Below the pieces are notes generated by a model that searched no databases, had not been told where the DNA came from, and was given only the letters and a program-made list of their open reading frames with translations. A stretch of DNA of 64,000 nt. Origin: Luscinia megarhynchos (Eukaryota; Chordata; Aves; Passeriformes; Turdidae). The stretch covers positions 22,479,320-22,543,319 of the forward strand of contig CM067569.1 of assembly GCA_034336665.1 (NCBI GenBank), given 5' to 3'. Positions 11,457 to 23,985 of this stretch are shown here, piece after piece (within the stretch, counting starts at the first letter, position 1; each line of letters begins with the position of its first letter). A program made the translations under genes and the position numbers.

Positions 11457-14400
11457 GAGTTATTGCCAGAAGGGTTCTAAAAATACAAACTGGTGAAACT
11501 ATTTGAAGCAATCATCATAGCTTGAAGCTTAGATTTTCCCTCTAAAGTGGTTTTGTGCAGGAATCTGCTGTCTTTGAAGTCAATGAGCAGGTTCACTATT
11601 GAAATTATTGATTAGTCAAGTGGTCTGTGTTTTTACAGAGTGGGGCTTGCAAAAATGCACTTGTTACTCATTCTTGTATTACCAAAATTAATAAAATGTT
11701 CTGCTTGATTTATTTGCAACATGTTCTTGAAAAGCTACTACTGTCATTACGGGTTAATATATCAAATTTTCTTCTTTCTAGAAAAATTATTTAGAGTCAA
11801 GCTCTAGCTTAGACCCCAGCTTTGTGCTGGTGTTGGGCTTGCAGCAGCACCATGTCAGACAGCCCCAGTTCCCCCTGCCTCCCACACCCTGTTAGTCACT
11901 TTTCCCTTTGGAATTCTGCATTTCCAGAGATATGTGCAGCTGGCTGGCAGGTTGGAGGTAAGCTTTTGGCTGAAATCTCTTGCCAACAAATAACTCCTCT
12001 TATTGTGTTTCTCACAATGATGGTTTTAATATCAGTGTGTGTGTTTGATGGGGTGGATAAGGAGAGCAGGTCAGACCAAAATATAGGTTAAGGTATGTTG
12101 GAGGAGTGCCACATAGAAATTGTAATTTGGTTCCCTCATGTTCCCATTCTCTTTGATGGTCTATGAGTCTCAGATGGACTGAAATCTATTCTATAGACAC
12201 ATTCCTCTCCTTTGCAAGTTAGTACTTTTCCAATAAAGTAACATAGTACCTTCTCAATTAATTGGCAATGAAAAATAATTAAACAGCCTGGGAAATTTCT
12301 AAAATCTTTTAAACTAATACAAAAAATAATTTAAAATAGTGGGAAAAATGCTGTTGTTATTTCTTTTTTGTTCAAATTTTGCTTTAGTGTGTCTCCCACT
12401 TTTTACCAAATTTGAATAAAACACATTCAAAAAACACTTTCGTATCAGTAAACCACAATTTTGCTACTAAAGGAGTTTTGTTTGCTTGTTTTGCTTGGTA
12501 TGGAGCACTAGATCCATGTGACACTTATAAAAATTAATTTTCTAGAAAAGGAATGTTGGGAAATGCATTGTAAAAATAAGGTGTGACTTATTCACCACTT
12601 AGATTGTTTTAGTCTTGAAAAGGAGGGTCAAAAGACCATCCATGTTAATTTTTTTCTTTTCTAAATTTCCAGTGAATGGTGTGTTTGGTACTTATGGTGT
12701 GCTGGTAGCCAATGTTACAGAAAAATCTCATGTCAGATGCTGCATTTTACTATCACCAAATTTTGCATCCTACGTTGGAGAGTAGCTGGTAATTTCCTTA
12801 GAGCTGAAAGCTGATTTACTTCCCCTCTCTAATTTAAATGGGAAGTTCAGAGAGTTTCCAATATCTCTAACTAAATTTTGAATACATTTTTGTATTTTGC
12901 ACAGTATCTCTGCGCATTCAGCTAAATGAGATTATTTGTTTATTTCTTTTCTTCTGCTGTAAATTAATTAGCAAGTTTTTAATAACTGGGATAGACTAAC
13001 CTGTTCTCTGCCTGAATAGTATTCCCAGTTTATTTCCTCATGACATGTTCTTTGTAACTTCCAGAACTGCCTTCTAAAGGTTGTGTTAGTGGGAGAACAT
13101 GATGAAATCTTTGTTGCATGTTTCATAAAGTATCCAGAACTGAATATTTCATTCACTGTTAGTGTTTTATATTATCTGATGTAAGTGCTAAAAGTCCATG
13201 GAAGCAACTGTCTTTTTTTACTGTTATTTATTTTATTTCAGCAGTTTCCTTTTCCTTTAAACTTCATTCAGGTTATCTCCTTATTCTTGTTCATTGTCCT
13301 CAAGACTGGATGTACAATATGGGGATCTCATTTTTCCTTTTGGCTACCCCTATTAATTGTCATGCATTTTTTATTGTGTTTTCTGGAGAGTGTCCCAGTT
13401 CCTTCTCTCCTATGGCTGATATTTTCAATGTCATGTTGTCCACATTAATTGCCACTAGGAGAAAAGCACCTAGCCATGTGTACCTCATGTTTAAGTTACT
13501 TGAATTAGGTGCCTTGCAATCCAAACCTCTGAAATATATTGAGCTGATATCATGTGCCTGGCCCTGTTAGTTTCAAAGCAATTTTGGCAATAAAAATGTT
13601 TTGTGGTTTTGGGCATGACATTAACATTTGTTTCCCCTTAGTTCTTGTTCCATTTCCTTGATAAAAAGTCTTTGATGCCCAAGGGGGTGACCTTTTACTT
13701 CATATTTCCATAAATTGAGTATTCACATAGTTGCTAAAGAAATTACCTGTGTAGCTCAGCTATTCAGAGTCTGCATTTTCATCTCTGTGCTTTGGAGGAG
13801 TTTTGGTGGCCCAGCTTTCCCTGCATGCATGTTTGAGTCTCTCCATGTCATTCATATCTCAGACCAGAAGCTTGCAGGACACTGGGAAATTTTAAATTAA
13901 CAACTCACTTTGAGGCAGAGTTTTACAGCTGTCAGAAGACATTTTTCTTCTTTTCCTGGGTTTCATGGCTCACTACCTGTCTGCTTTCTCATCAGCTGGG
14001 TAACACCAGTGTGATGGTCACTGATAATGTGGTTCTGGGGTGTATTTGTTTTCTTTCTTCTGGCTCTGGATTTTACTATCTCCTTTGTGCTGCTGGAACT
14101 TAAACTTGGCAAAAGATGCTTATAACCATAAATGTTATTCCTGGAAAGAGGCAGGGCCTAACATCTCCCTGTCTGTATCTGCAGCATCTCCCTTGGGGGA
14201 AACAGAGGTTAACATTTAAATTGAATTCTTTTAAAAATCCCACACTGTGTGAAGTCTTAAATGCAAGATCAAGTAAGCTTTCAAAATGTGACTCGACTTC
14301 AGGCAGGATTCTTTCAGAAGCAAAGCACAGTAGATGGACATAGTAAGATTGTAAACTTACAAAAATATGGGTAGACTAAGCTGTTCTTGAAAGGACAGTG

Positions 14401-14974
14401 TAATATCTGACACACCAAGGTTTGTAAAATTTGCATTTTGAAAATAAGAACAGATATTTTCAGGAGGGCAGCTGTAAATGCAGTGCACTTTTTTTCTTTC
14501 TTTTCTTCCCAGTAGGGTAGCCTGTGAATTTGTTGTTATGAAATAACTTTTTTTATTATTATTTAACAGGAGACCTATCTCAGTAAATTCAATAACTGAA
14601 AGCATCTACATGTGAGGTTTTGGTCTGGCAATATTATTAAAGCACACCTATTTAGGAATCTTACTGGTACAATGGTACAATGTCTTGCTGGGAGCAAGGA
14701 ACTTATTTGGAGCTGGGATCCTTTGGTTGGGATGGCTTCTCTACCCTGCCTTCAAACAAGGAAAATGCAGAACCTTGTGCAGCATGATTTGCCATAGAAT
14801 CATTATATTATATTGATCAGTGTTTTTATGTATAAGAATGTTCCCCATCAGAAGCATACAGTATAATTTATTCTGGACACTAGCATCGTATATTTGCAAT
14901 TCTGAAACTATTCTGAGAGTGAAGATTGTGTTTCCTACCTGAAGGGTAGACATTAATAAAACTTGGCACAGACT
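11457..14974. other. Unique A+T-rich non-coding DNA
   Basis: No repeat family, exon or RNA gene is recognised. A G+C-richer segment around 11,815-11,960 gives an 89-codon frame with no protein similarity I know. A duplicated GGTACAAT word lies at about 14,666-14,681. Two overlapping plus-strand frames at 13,185-13,570 are leucine/phenylalanine-rich because of T-rich DNA. Confidence 0.55.
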
Positions 14975-15062
14975 TAAAAAGAAATGAAGAAACAAAAAAA
15001 AAAGTATAAAATCACCAAAAATACCCCAAGGAACCAAAAGAAAACCACCCAACAAGTCTTCT
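14975..15062. repeat. A/C-rich low-complexity tract
   Basis: The plus strand is almost devoid of T and G over long runs, with an A run near 14,994-15,003 and repeated ACCA/CCAA words. The complement is a T/G-rich tract of the same style as 37,986-38,040 and 45,131-45,345. The 153-codon minus-strand frame at 14,741-15,202 runs through this tract and is explained by it, with its phenylalanine/leucine-rich middle. Confidence 0.55.
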
Positions 15063-16259
15063 ACTGGTTCATTGTAGTAGTGCAGTAATTTATATTGATT
15101 GTTTATATAAAGGCACAACATAAGATTTGTTTCTTGCCTGCTTTCCCTTTTAGTATAAGGGAATGGCCAGTAGAGGATTAGAGATGCATTTTTGCCAGTC
15201 ATCCCAGAGCAGAGGAGGACTGTACCTCAGTGCCAAGTGACAGAGGATTAGTAGGTATTGCACAGAGCAGGAAGGTGCATTGGGAAAAGGAAGCTGCTAC
15301 AGAGCAAGAGGAAAGCAAAACAAAAATTTATCTCTATTGAAAAATGAGAGGCTTATACACTTTGTTTAGCTTTTAATGGAGGCTTGCATGCTTTTGGAAA
15401 TGTAGGAAACAGTGCAGCATTATGTATTGGCTGTGCTCAAATTTTGGACTGTCAGTTTGCCATGTGCATGTGTATATTTATAGATACACTTTTGGGGACT
15501 GATGGAAGGGCAGGAAAAATGTGATTTAAGTCTCACAAATGAAAAGGACTGTATTATTATAGATGAGCCTTTGGTTTCTTCAAGAGTTAAGTACTTCCAA
15601 ATGGAAACAGTTGAATTCAGAAATTCTCACTGCTTGCTTGCTTGCTTATGAGGAGTGTATGAATATAACCTGTATAAAACATTAAACAATAAAAGTAATA
15701 GTCTCTAAGGGAAAGGGAATTATTTTCTTTTGAAACCATGATGTCATGGTCTTACCTCACCTTTCGTTTCAGCCAAGCAAATAATGTGTACTGAGCTCTC
15801 TATCATGTACCATTATAATTAGCTCTGTCAGGTCTTAGCCCTGCAACCCTCATGCAGATAATATGATAATATGTCTTCATAACCAAGTGACCTTACATGC
15901 ACAATATTTCTCCCCTTATGAAGATTGCATGTCAATAAAGTAATTGAGTCTCAGAGGCTGCACGAGGCAAGATTTAGATGATTGGACTCTCAGGGCAGTG
16001 ATGTATGACCGTGATTATTCCACTTGTCAGGGAGCTGCGTACAGGCAAGGATGGTCACAAGCTGACAGGGATGAAAGGTTGTGTTTCATTAAAAAAAATA
16101 TTGCTGTTAATCACCACTCTATTCTTTTCAAAGTCATGCAGGAAAGAAACTCCTTTTTCATTTTAGCTCTGGTTAAGGTTTTAAACCTCCACATGTAGTG
16201 GGCCTTCAGAGCCTAGTTATCCAGCTTTATTATTGCTTAAGTAGAGAAATAAATTATTA
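15063..16259. other. Unique non-coding DNA
   Basis: No repeat recognised apart from a short (CTTG)n run at about 15,632-15,646. The segment 15,940-16,080 is somewhat richer in G+C and CpG than its surroundings and gives an 84-codon plus-strand frame, but that frame has no known family and no flanking splice signals that I can defend. Confidence 0.5.
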
Positions 16260-16800
16260 TTTCAGCTAATAAAACACAGAAAAATGCTAGACACTGAGAC
16301 CACCTGTATACTTTTATCAGATAATTTAAAATTAACATTAAATGCACCACGCTAAGATTTAAATCACATTTTGCCTACAGATTTAAATAATTATAACAAG
16401 TGCTATGAAACTGGTACAAAATCAAACCATACTGAATTCAGCTATTTTTGCTTTTACTAATTTGTTTGGACAGTTGCAGTGCTTGAAACATTTATATTTC
16501 CATACTTTGTAAAAGCAAATGTTTTTTTTCCCTCACCAAGCTGTTTCGTAGCTGTAAATTTATCTTATGATATCATAACAGCTGGAAACTTGTAGCTTGA
16601 CAAGGTTTTGTTTCATATTTAAACAGCTCAGAAATTATGTTTGAAACATAGTATATTTCTCTCTGTGAGACTTTTCTCATTTTGTTGCACATTATCTTGG
16701 AAGTGTCTGCAATATATTATAAAACAGATTATTTATGCAATCCTTTCGTTAATAATTCCTAATGATTTATATATGTAGCAGATCTTTCTTATATACATTA
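16260..16800. promoter_or_regulatory. Possible conserved non-coding element
   Basis: This is A+T-rich but not simple sequence, with many homeodomain-type words (AATTAACATTAAAT near 16,332, AATAATTATAAC near 16,387, TTAATAATTCCTAATGATTTAT near 16,749) and a TTATGATATCATAA palindrome near 16,565. The pattern resembles enhancer elements in gene deserts around developmental genes. It is judged by texture only. Confidence 0.25.
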
Positions 16801-18317
16801 AAAAAAGGTCCAAACTAGGCCAAAATAGTATTTACTGGCAAGTGCTATATAATGGAATACGGATGTAAGTTCTGGAAAGCTGATGAGCAAAAAAGTTTGG
16901 CAGTGCTTTTAGTGAGTGGAAAATTCTAATAGAAGCACATCTTTTCTGAAGAACTAGTTTCAGAAGTCTTTAAATCTTCATAGTTAGGAAATTTGACTGA
17001 GATATAGCAGCTCTGACAGAGAAAGACCTAATCAGATGATTCTTGGCTGTGCATAGTGAAGCAACAACTTATTAACTAAAATTAGCCACTGCATCCTTCC
17101 AGGACTGACTCCCACAAGGGCAATTTTATGAGTGTAAACAACAGAAAAAGAGAATGAAATCTCTGTATGACAAAGAAAGTCAAGTTCTCTTACATTTCCT
17201 CCTGGGCACATTTTTAACCTAACAAGTAATTGCAGAGTCAGGTTTATTTGCAAGCTCTTCTCTATTATTAATGAGTTTTTAAACAGTTATGTTTTGTGTG
17301 ATATAGGCCTGTTCTATGCACTGTATGAAAAGTGATATTACCTGTTCCAAAAACAAAAAAAGAGATTTGAGTTGGGAAATTGAATCTCCTCCCAAATTAT
17401 AAGTATTTAACATCTATATCAGGAGCACAAGCCTGAGTCTGAATCCTCAGTTAAAGTGGCCTCTTCTTTCTCCATATATGTGCACCACTGGGGACATAAC
17501 TGTTGGTAAATCAGGCAGAATTCATGCTTTTATACCTAAAGTTGGTGTGCCTTGGTGTAGATTTTCTTGAGGCAAATCACTGCTCTGTTAAGTCATCCAC
17601 ACCATTAATAAAAATGTTAGTTGCTTTCCTTGATGTGTCTGTAGAGCAGTCTTGAAACATTGAAAGTTATGAAGTGTACAAAATACAAAAGGATCACTAT
17701 GGACCTGAAAAGAAATGAAGAAATTGCCAAAACTTAAATAGGAATGCAAAAAAAGAAGAGTTAATAGCCCATTATATTTTTACATACCCTTTTAGATAAA
17801 GGAAAAAGATTGATACCTTCCAGTCAAATGGAAGGCTGATGTGAGTGATCTGACTCCTGTACCAATGTGACATCTGACTCACTGTTAACAGTTATTGGTG
17901 GTGATAGGCACACCCCACACTGAGAGCCAAATGCAGTTGTTTTGATCCCTTGTTCTTTTATTTCTATTCCTTCTCCCTGTTTTCTGTCACAGTGTCATGT
18001 TGAATCATTGTTTGGTGGCACATGCAGGACCTCTCAAGTACTGAGGTATCAGACTTCAGGAACTGCATTGAAATGAATATAATAATGAGAACCAGAAGGC
18101 AGCACAAACCCACTTCTCAGGGAAGGAGGCAGCTAATAAGTGTTCTGAGTGGATTCTGGGGAGAAGAACCAGAGGTGCATCCTCTGGACAAGCAGGTACA
18201 GACTTGTCTCAGGGTCCAGTTACAGGCACACTGAGAAGATCAGTGCTGATGTCTGTCACTTTGTGCACATCAAGATGTTTATTTGAGAAAACAGACCAGT
18301 GGTATAAAGAACAGCAT
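16801..18317. other. Unique non-coding DNA
   Basis: No confident element. The segment near 17,575-17,640 has weak resemblance to old CR1/L3 sequence but is too diverged to call. The open frames (17,032-17,253 minus, 18,022-18,234 plus) are short and unsupported. Confidence 0.5.
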
Positions 18318-18392
<75 letters not shown>

Positions 18393-18417
18393 GTATGTAT
18401 ATATATATTTATATATA
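18318..18417. repeat. Compound (TA)n-(TG)n-(TA)n microsatellite
   Basis: A TA run (18,318-18,338) is followed by about 19 uninterrupted TG units (18,338-18,376). A second TA run (18,376-18,392), two GTAT units and further TA-rich sequence complete the array. The flanking TA arms are self-complementary and alternating TG is a classic Z-DNA former. The 78-codon frame at 18,204-18,440 crosses the array and is an artefact. Confidence 0.97.
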
Positions 18418-19194
18418 AAAAAAGTATTGTGCTTTTTTAGATCTCCATGTATATCTTGCTAGCTCAGCATTCCATAATCTTTCAGAAGGAAACAGCTCTT
18501 TAGCTTCCTCCCCTGTTGCTTTTCCTGGGCATATCACCTCATGATGCTGAACTGTCTGGGTGTGTTCACGTTCAACACCCACCCATGCCGTGGGAGCTTT
18601 TCCCATCCTGGTTAGGCATTGACTCAGGAACAGCTTTCAGATCAACTGGTGCTTCCTGTGTGTGCCTGTTTGGAGGTTAGATTAAAATTTGCTTTCTGAT
18701 TTTGTAAGCTTGTAGATGGAACTCTGGATACTTGTTCCATTATGTCTGAGTCAAAAAGTTTGACAAGGATGAGAAGTTTGAATACTATTCCAGCTACAGG
18801 CTATTTTTGTATGTGTTGATGTGTATATATGCTTGTATGACAATAATTCTATTTACAGCAATAGCAACAGCAGTGATTGATGTGGCTTAAATGTTTCCAT
18901 TTGCTTATAATTATATGACATTTATAGCTACACGAGATAATTTAGTGCCTTATTTCTGTCCAGAGGAGAACACTTTTTTCAGAGTTTTTTGCAGTTTTTT
19001 TCAAACATTTAGTCAGATAATCCCATTGTTTTTCATATATTTATAAATTCATGCAGTCCAAAGCTGTTCAGGCTGTCTTTGGTGTTCTGTACCTTATAGT
19101 CCTTGCATTTCACATAATTATCCATTAACTGCCCTCCATAAGCTGTATTTGCTAGTGTCTAACTTCCATGAAAGTCCTGGCCTGATTCATAAAT
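18418..19194. other. Unique non-coding DNA
   Basis: Nothing recognisable in this stretch. A 65-codon minus-strand frame at 18,409-18,606 has no family resemblance. The last hundred bases may belong to the decayed start of the LINE fragment that follows. Confidence 0.5.
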
Positions 19195-19545
19195 GTAGAC
19201 TCCACTGATTTACCTGATGGCCTGTTCCAATTGTTAATTACCATATGACAGGAAATGTGTCTAATTTTGCTTTGCTTCCACCTTCAGCCTTGAGAGCTAC
19301 TTTGGTAATATTGGTACTGAATATTGTTTAGTATTTTGTCCTCATGTAGACATCTACAGAGAGTAATGAAATCACCTCCCAGTTAGTTATTTTTAATAAA
19401 TTAAAAGCATTGTACTGTTGAAATCCCTCTATTTTCTCCAGTCCTTAAGAATGGATTGTAGCTCTTTTCATCACCTTTTCTAATTTGTCAAAGCCCTTTA
19501 AAAAGTATAGCTGTCAGAACTGCTTTTACTAATCTAGTCTCATGA
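19195..19545 (-). mobile_element. Ancient CR1/L3-type LINE fragment, minus orientation
   Basis: The order of blocks matches the reverse complement of an old amniote CR1/L3 3' region: 'GGCCTGTTCCAATTGTTAAT', 'TCTAATTTTGCTTTGCTTCC', 'CCTTGAGAGCTAC', 'CTCATGTAGACATCTACAGA', 'AATGAAATCACCTCCCAG', 'CTCTTTTCATCACC', and 'TTTGTCAAAGCCC' followed by 'CTGTCAGAACTG'. It is heavily diverged, with small indels and no intact frame. It is therefore much older than the CR1 copies at 8.3 and 43.6 kb and could predate birds. Assignment to L3 rather than another old CR1 lineage is uncertain. Confidence 0.7.
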
Positions 19546-21446
19546 ATGAACAGAGGTAAAATAATTTCCCATGCTCGCTGTGTTCCTCTAGCCAATTCCC
19601 CTCTCTGTCTCTTTAACTCTCAAAGTAAAAGCAATTACTTCAACCCATCTTCCTTTAACATCATTAGGACTTTCTGTTAAATTTTACCTTGAATTTGCAA
19701 CCTGCCTTGGATTTAGTTTTTAATGTAATTAGTTTGCACCAGAAATAAAAGTGATTGGTGGCTTACCAATGTTTTCTTCACACCCATCTGTTTTCTTTTC
19801 TGCCTTTTAGTCCTGGGAAAAGAATGCAACACTTTCATTAAATCTAACAACTTAATCTAAAATTTACTTTTAATTTGCATTCTGGAAAAGAAACTGTATA
19901 AAAATTAATCAGATACTTTTGGCCTAGTCACAGACAAATCTAGAGGACAAAATGTCTTAACTTTCTTTTTTTTTTGATATACAATCAATTTACTTAGAAA
20001 TTACTTTGCCATGTAGTCCCATTACCTCCTGCATTTCAGGCATTATAACTATTGCAGAAATATCTGTAATTTCTGAGATGGTGCAAGGAAGTGTGTTTTA
20101 TAGTTATTGAATAAAGTATCTAAAGTATCCCGCCTAGGGATATTTTTTTAAATATTGCTCCTAGAAGACATTGGAGACCTTGCAAAACTGAATGACTTCC
20201 ACATGATGATGATCTTGAATTAAAAAAAAATTGCTGGGGAAGATATTTAGATTTCCATATTTTATTTCTTCCTCTATGTTTTGAAAATTATGTAATCATT
20301 TCGATTTTACAATCTCTTTGTGAGTATCTTGGAGGTTACCAAAAGGATAGTTTCCAAAAAATTAAAGGTAGCAGCATTTAGCTAATCATCCAGTAATTAA
20401 GATATCTGAACTGAAAAATGACATCCACAGGAACAGGATAGATTACTGAAGAAGTCTTTTCTTCAACAAAAAGGCATTGGCTGCCAAGCATGTATCTAGA
20501 TTTTTGAGTCTTTTTTTCCATTTAAATGTCTTATTCTGGCCAATTCTTCATATGTGGAAAAAACATCTGCTGAAAAGGTCATACTGGATGACCAAGTAAA
20601 ACATGTGTAGAAAATATATAGGTTTTATCAAAGAAAATTTGTAGGTTTCCTAAACTGTGTCAGCTTCACAAAGGCCCAGTCACAATCCTTTTTTCTGACT
20701 GTTAGAAATCAGCTATTGACCAAGAGCATTTTTTGGTGGCTCTCACATATTTCATCAATCAAGGTATCCCTGTGTAGTCAACAGTAGTTAACAGGAATTC
20801 AGTACTATTTGATCAGCCTAAGTGTTATTTCTGTAATATTTGACTGTGTTAAAAACTAGGTAATAGTTTTTTAAAGGTTAGCAGTGGAGGTACAATTCAT
20901 TATATTTAAGAACTTCCATTTATTGGTGCTTTGTGTCCCCCTGTGTGTTCATTGTTCCTCACTTCCCAGGTAATTCTGTGGTTTAGAAAGAAATAACCCA
21001 CAAATGCTCTTACTCTGTTGCTTCCTTTTAAAGTCTTGGTTCTTAACCAATTTTTCATAGATAGTCTTTCATACCTGATGAAGTAGTTCTTCGTCAGAGA
21101 ATGTTGTGTGAATATCATATTTAATAAAAGCATATGCTGTAACTGTAAGCCCTTATGACCTGGCAGCCCTAACATTATCCAGATCTTGCTCATGTGTTTG
21201 CATTATTTGTCAAATGCTTTGATAATGGTGTTCCTTCACTCAAAATGGAATGAAGAGCCCCAAAAACTGCTTTCAGTGGTAGCCTGCAGAAAACAGACCC
21301 TGAGCTGATGAATATTTTAAAACCTGACACATTCCAAGCCTGTCAATGGCCACAAAAATATGCTCCAAATTTTTTCTCTGTCCTGGGAGGAGGTGCTGAG
21401 GAGAATGGCCTCAGAGCCATTTATCTGTTCATAGCAACCACAACCT
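19546..21446. other. Unique A+T-rich non-coding DNA
   Basis: Nothing recognisable beyond short runs (T run near 19,965-19,974, ATG repeats near 20,202-20,210, A run at 20,222-20,230). The 95-codon minus-strand frame at 20,906-21,193 has no protein similarity I know. Confidence 0.55.
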
Positions 21447-21466
21447 TTCTGCTCCTCAAGGTGAGT
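21447..21466 (+). promoter_or_regulatory. Weak abutting 3'/5' splice-site motif
   Basis: A pyrimidine-rich stretch (CCTTTCTGCTCCTC) ends in AAG directly followed by a perfect donor GTGAGT (GT at 21,461). The juxtaposition has the form of a recursive splice site, but AAG is a poor acceptor. Confidence 0.15.
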
Positions 21467-23966
21467 TGCAGAAATTCATGAGAATAAGCATTGCAGTAAA
21501 AACACATGGTTGTGTGTAATGGACATTATCAGTGAGGTGAATGAGTCCTGCTGGTGTTTATGAATAAATCATTAGAAAATACTCATATGTAATATAGGAA
21601 TCTTTTAATGAATATTTTTGTTAGGTACTCAGCCAAGAAATCTGAGGGCTTCTGTGCAAATAATACTCTTTTGCCTATAAGGCTGTTTATATTAAGGGTT
21701 CTCAGAATGCTTTGCCATATAGAGATAATTTCTCTAGATTTGATGCTAACTGGTGCATCTTCTGATAATTTTGTTTTAAAGCATATAGCATGTCAGATCT
21801 GTGTCTAAAAATTGCACCAGGAGTCCTGTACCATGCAGCTTTTGCAGAAGGTTAGTTAAGATATAGAAACAATGTCTGTGGGGGGTGGATGTTATCTCTT
21901 TTCAGTGGAGTTTGTTGAGAAGAATGTTGTTACAGTGAGTGCTATCCTTAAGCTACAGAACTCGATCTGAAACTCTTCCAATTGTTGCTTCAGCAGCGTG
22001 TGCCCCTTGTACTCACTGTGGACCCCCAAAAGCAATCCATCTGAATTATTTTCTGTCCAGCAGCAGCTGCCCCAAAGAGGGCAGGGATTCTGTGCTCAGG
22101 CACATGAAGATTAAAAAACTTGCTCCAGCTAGAAGTCTTAGGCCTTCTGACCTGTCCTCCAGCAGAGCAGAGCAAAGCACAAGCACAAAGACATTTTGAT
22201 GTGCATGTAGCTTCTCTATTCCATCAAAGCTGGGTGCTAAAGTATTCCAATAGCTGAGGCAGAAGTAACTGTAGGGAGGCAGGGGAAGAATGTTTCTCTA
22301 CAAAGCTGATGTTTGTGAATATAGCAGCTTGTATCCAGCCTGTTTCCTCCTTAAACACAGAGATCTGAACAAAAGCACTGCCAAAGGAATAGAGCAAACA
22401 ACAGGGTTACTTGAGTTTATGGGGATTGTGGGGTTTGTTTCATTTATCAATACCTGAGAATAGTGTAAACGAGCATAATAAGAGGAAGATTATGACATTA
22501 GGTTATGTTTTTTAGGCAGGATAATTGCACATGGGAATCAGAAGTAAGAAATGTTATTTTATGCACTAATATCTTGCAATATGTTTAATAACACAAAAAC
22601 AATAAAGTGTAAGATTCTGGAATGACAGTTAAGAGTATGTGTCAGTAGCTGCTGTTTTCTTGCTGGAATTATGACACTTTTTGTTGTTATTCACACTAAT
22701 GAAAGTACCAATATATTCAATAAAAGACTAATACATATTGACTTAATTATATGGGTTAAAAAAATCCAAAACATAAAAATCAGTGCTGGATTTAATTAGA
22801 GAAAAACAATACAGTGCCACCAGTTCCTGAAGGCAGCTGAATTTCTGAATGTGCCTGAAAACTCCAAAATAATATTTTAGAAATGTCTAATATTTAACTA
22901 ATTATTTCAAATGGAATTGAGAAACAGTGTTCAAAAGCTGTAATTAAATAAACTCTGCTAAATAAGCCTTAAGGTATTAGTTTATAATGGGAAGTTGAGA
23001 GGAAGCATGCTGTCAGGGCTGGAAAGTGGCCTGTCTCCAGAACAGAGCAGATTTTGACCAAGAAATACAAATATTGTTTCAATCATGTTGATACCTACAT
23101 GGGAACAGTGCAGCAATTAACTTCCAGTTCATCTTCTGCTGCTAAATCCAAGCAGATGAATACTTATTCCCTTAAAGTGATGTGAGTTGGATGAGATGAT
23201 GACATTCTTCATGATTCCTCTCTTCCTAATTAGCTATGCTCTTGTAAGCTAATTTAAAGGGTGTGAATGTTTTCTGTTTGATGTGTGTTATGAATGCCCA
23301 AAAATGTAACAATTTGTGGTCCTTTATTCTGCCTCCTTTTCCCATTATTTCCTTTCCATATTTCATTTTAAAAGTCATTAGTGGGAATGTTTCCCAGCCA
23401 GGAGGGGTGTGTCAGGTAGTTTTCTCAGACAGTATTCAGCCCCCTAATATTGATTATAATGTACTGTAGGGCTGGGTATATTGTGGTTGATCTTCTTTGC
23501 TGTAGAATAAGCAAATTAAGTTTTCTGGTGAAGGTCAGAGGGCTCTGTCTGTATGTAATCTTTTATTATCAGGAGAAAATAGCATGGTCTCTTTTATGCC
23601 AGGTCTTGAATTCACCTTGGACATAATGCAGTGATGCTCCATCTTTAGTTGCTATTGAAAATTTGTAGGAAATTAAAATTTTGGGCAAATGGAGTTTTAT
23701 TGAATCTGTATTTGAAAATTTAGATTTTAAAATAAAATGTGGTAAATTTGGTATTTTTACTTATAATACAAACATAAGCATAGAAATATATTAATATATA
23801 TTCAGAAGAGGTAAAATCAAAGCATGATGTCCTAACAAAACCATCCACATGCCCAGAGGAGAATTGCTTCCTTAGGTTTTTTAATTTGATAAATCATCTG
23901 TCTTGGACAAGAAGACTTTATAGCCCTTCCTAGCTGTTGTCAATGGAAAATAGTGTTGCAGTATTG
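21467..23966. other. Unique non-coding DNA
   Basis: No repeat family or exon is recognised. A moderately G+C-rich segment at about 21,985-22,190 gives overlapping plus and minus frames (86 and 61 codons). They read through each other and have no known similarity. Confidence 0.55.
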
Positions 23967-23985
23967 TTATCATTATTAATGATAA
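23967..23985. repeat. Short perfect inverted repeat (8-bp arms)
   Basis: TTATCATT and AATGATAA are exact inverted repeats around an ATT centre. The A+T-rich composition makes this easy to obtain by chance. No function is implied. Confidence 0.6.

Noticed and set aside
14741..15202. 153-codon minus-strand open frame with hydrophobic stretches
   Set aside because: The phenylalanine/leucine-rich middle is produced by the A/C-rich tract read on the other strand; no known family.
17575..17640. Possible further ancient CR1/L3 fragment
   Set aside because: Only a weak resemblance over about 60 bp; not enough ordered blocks to call.
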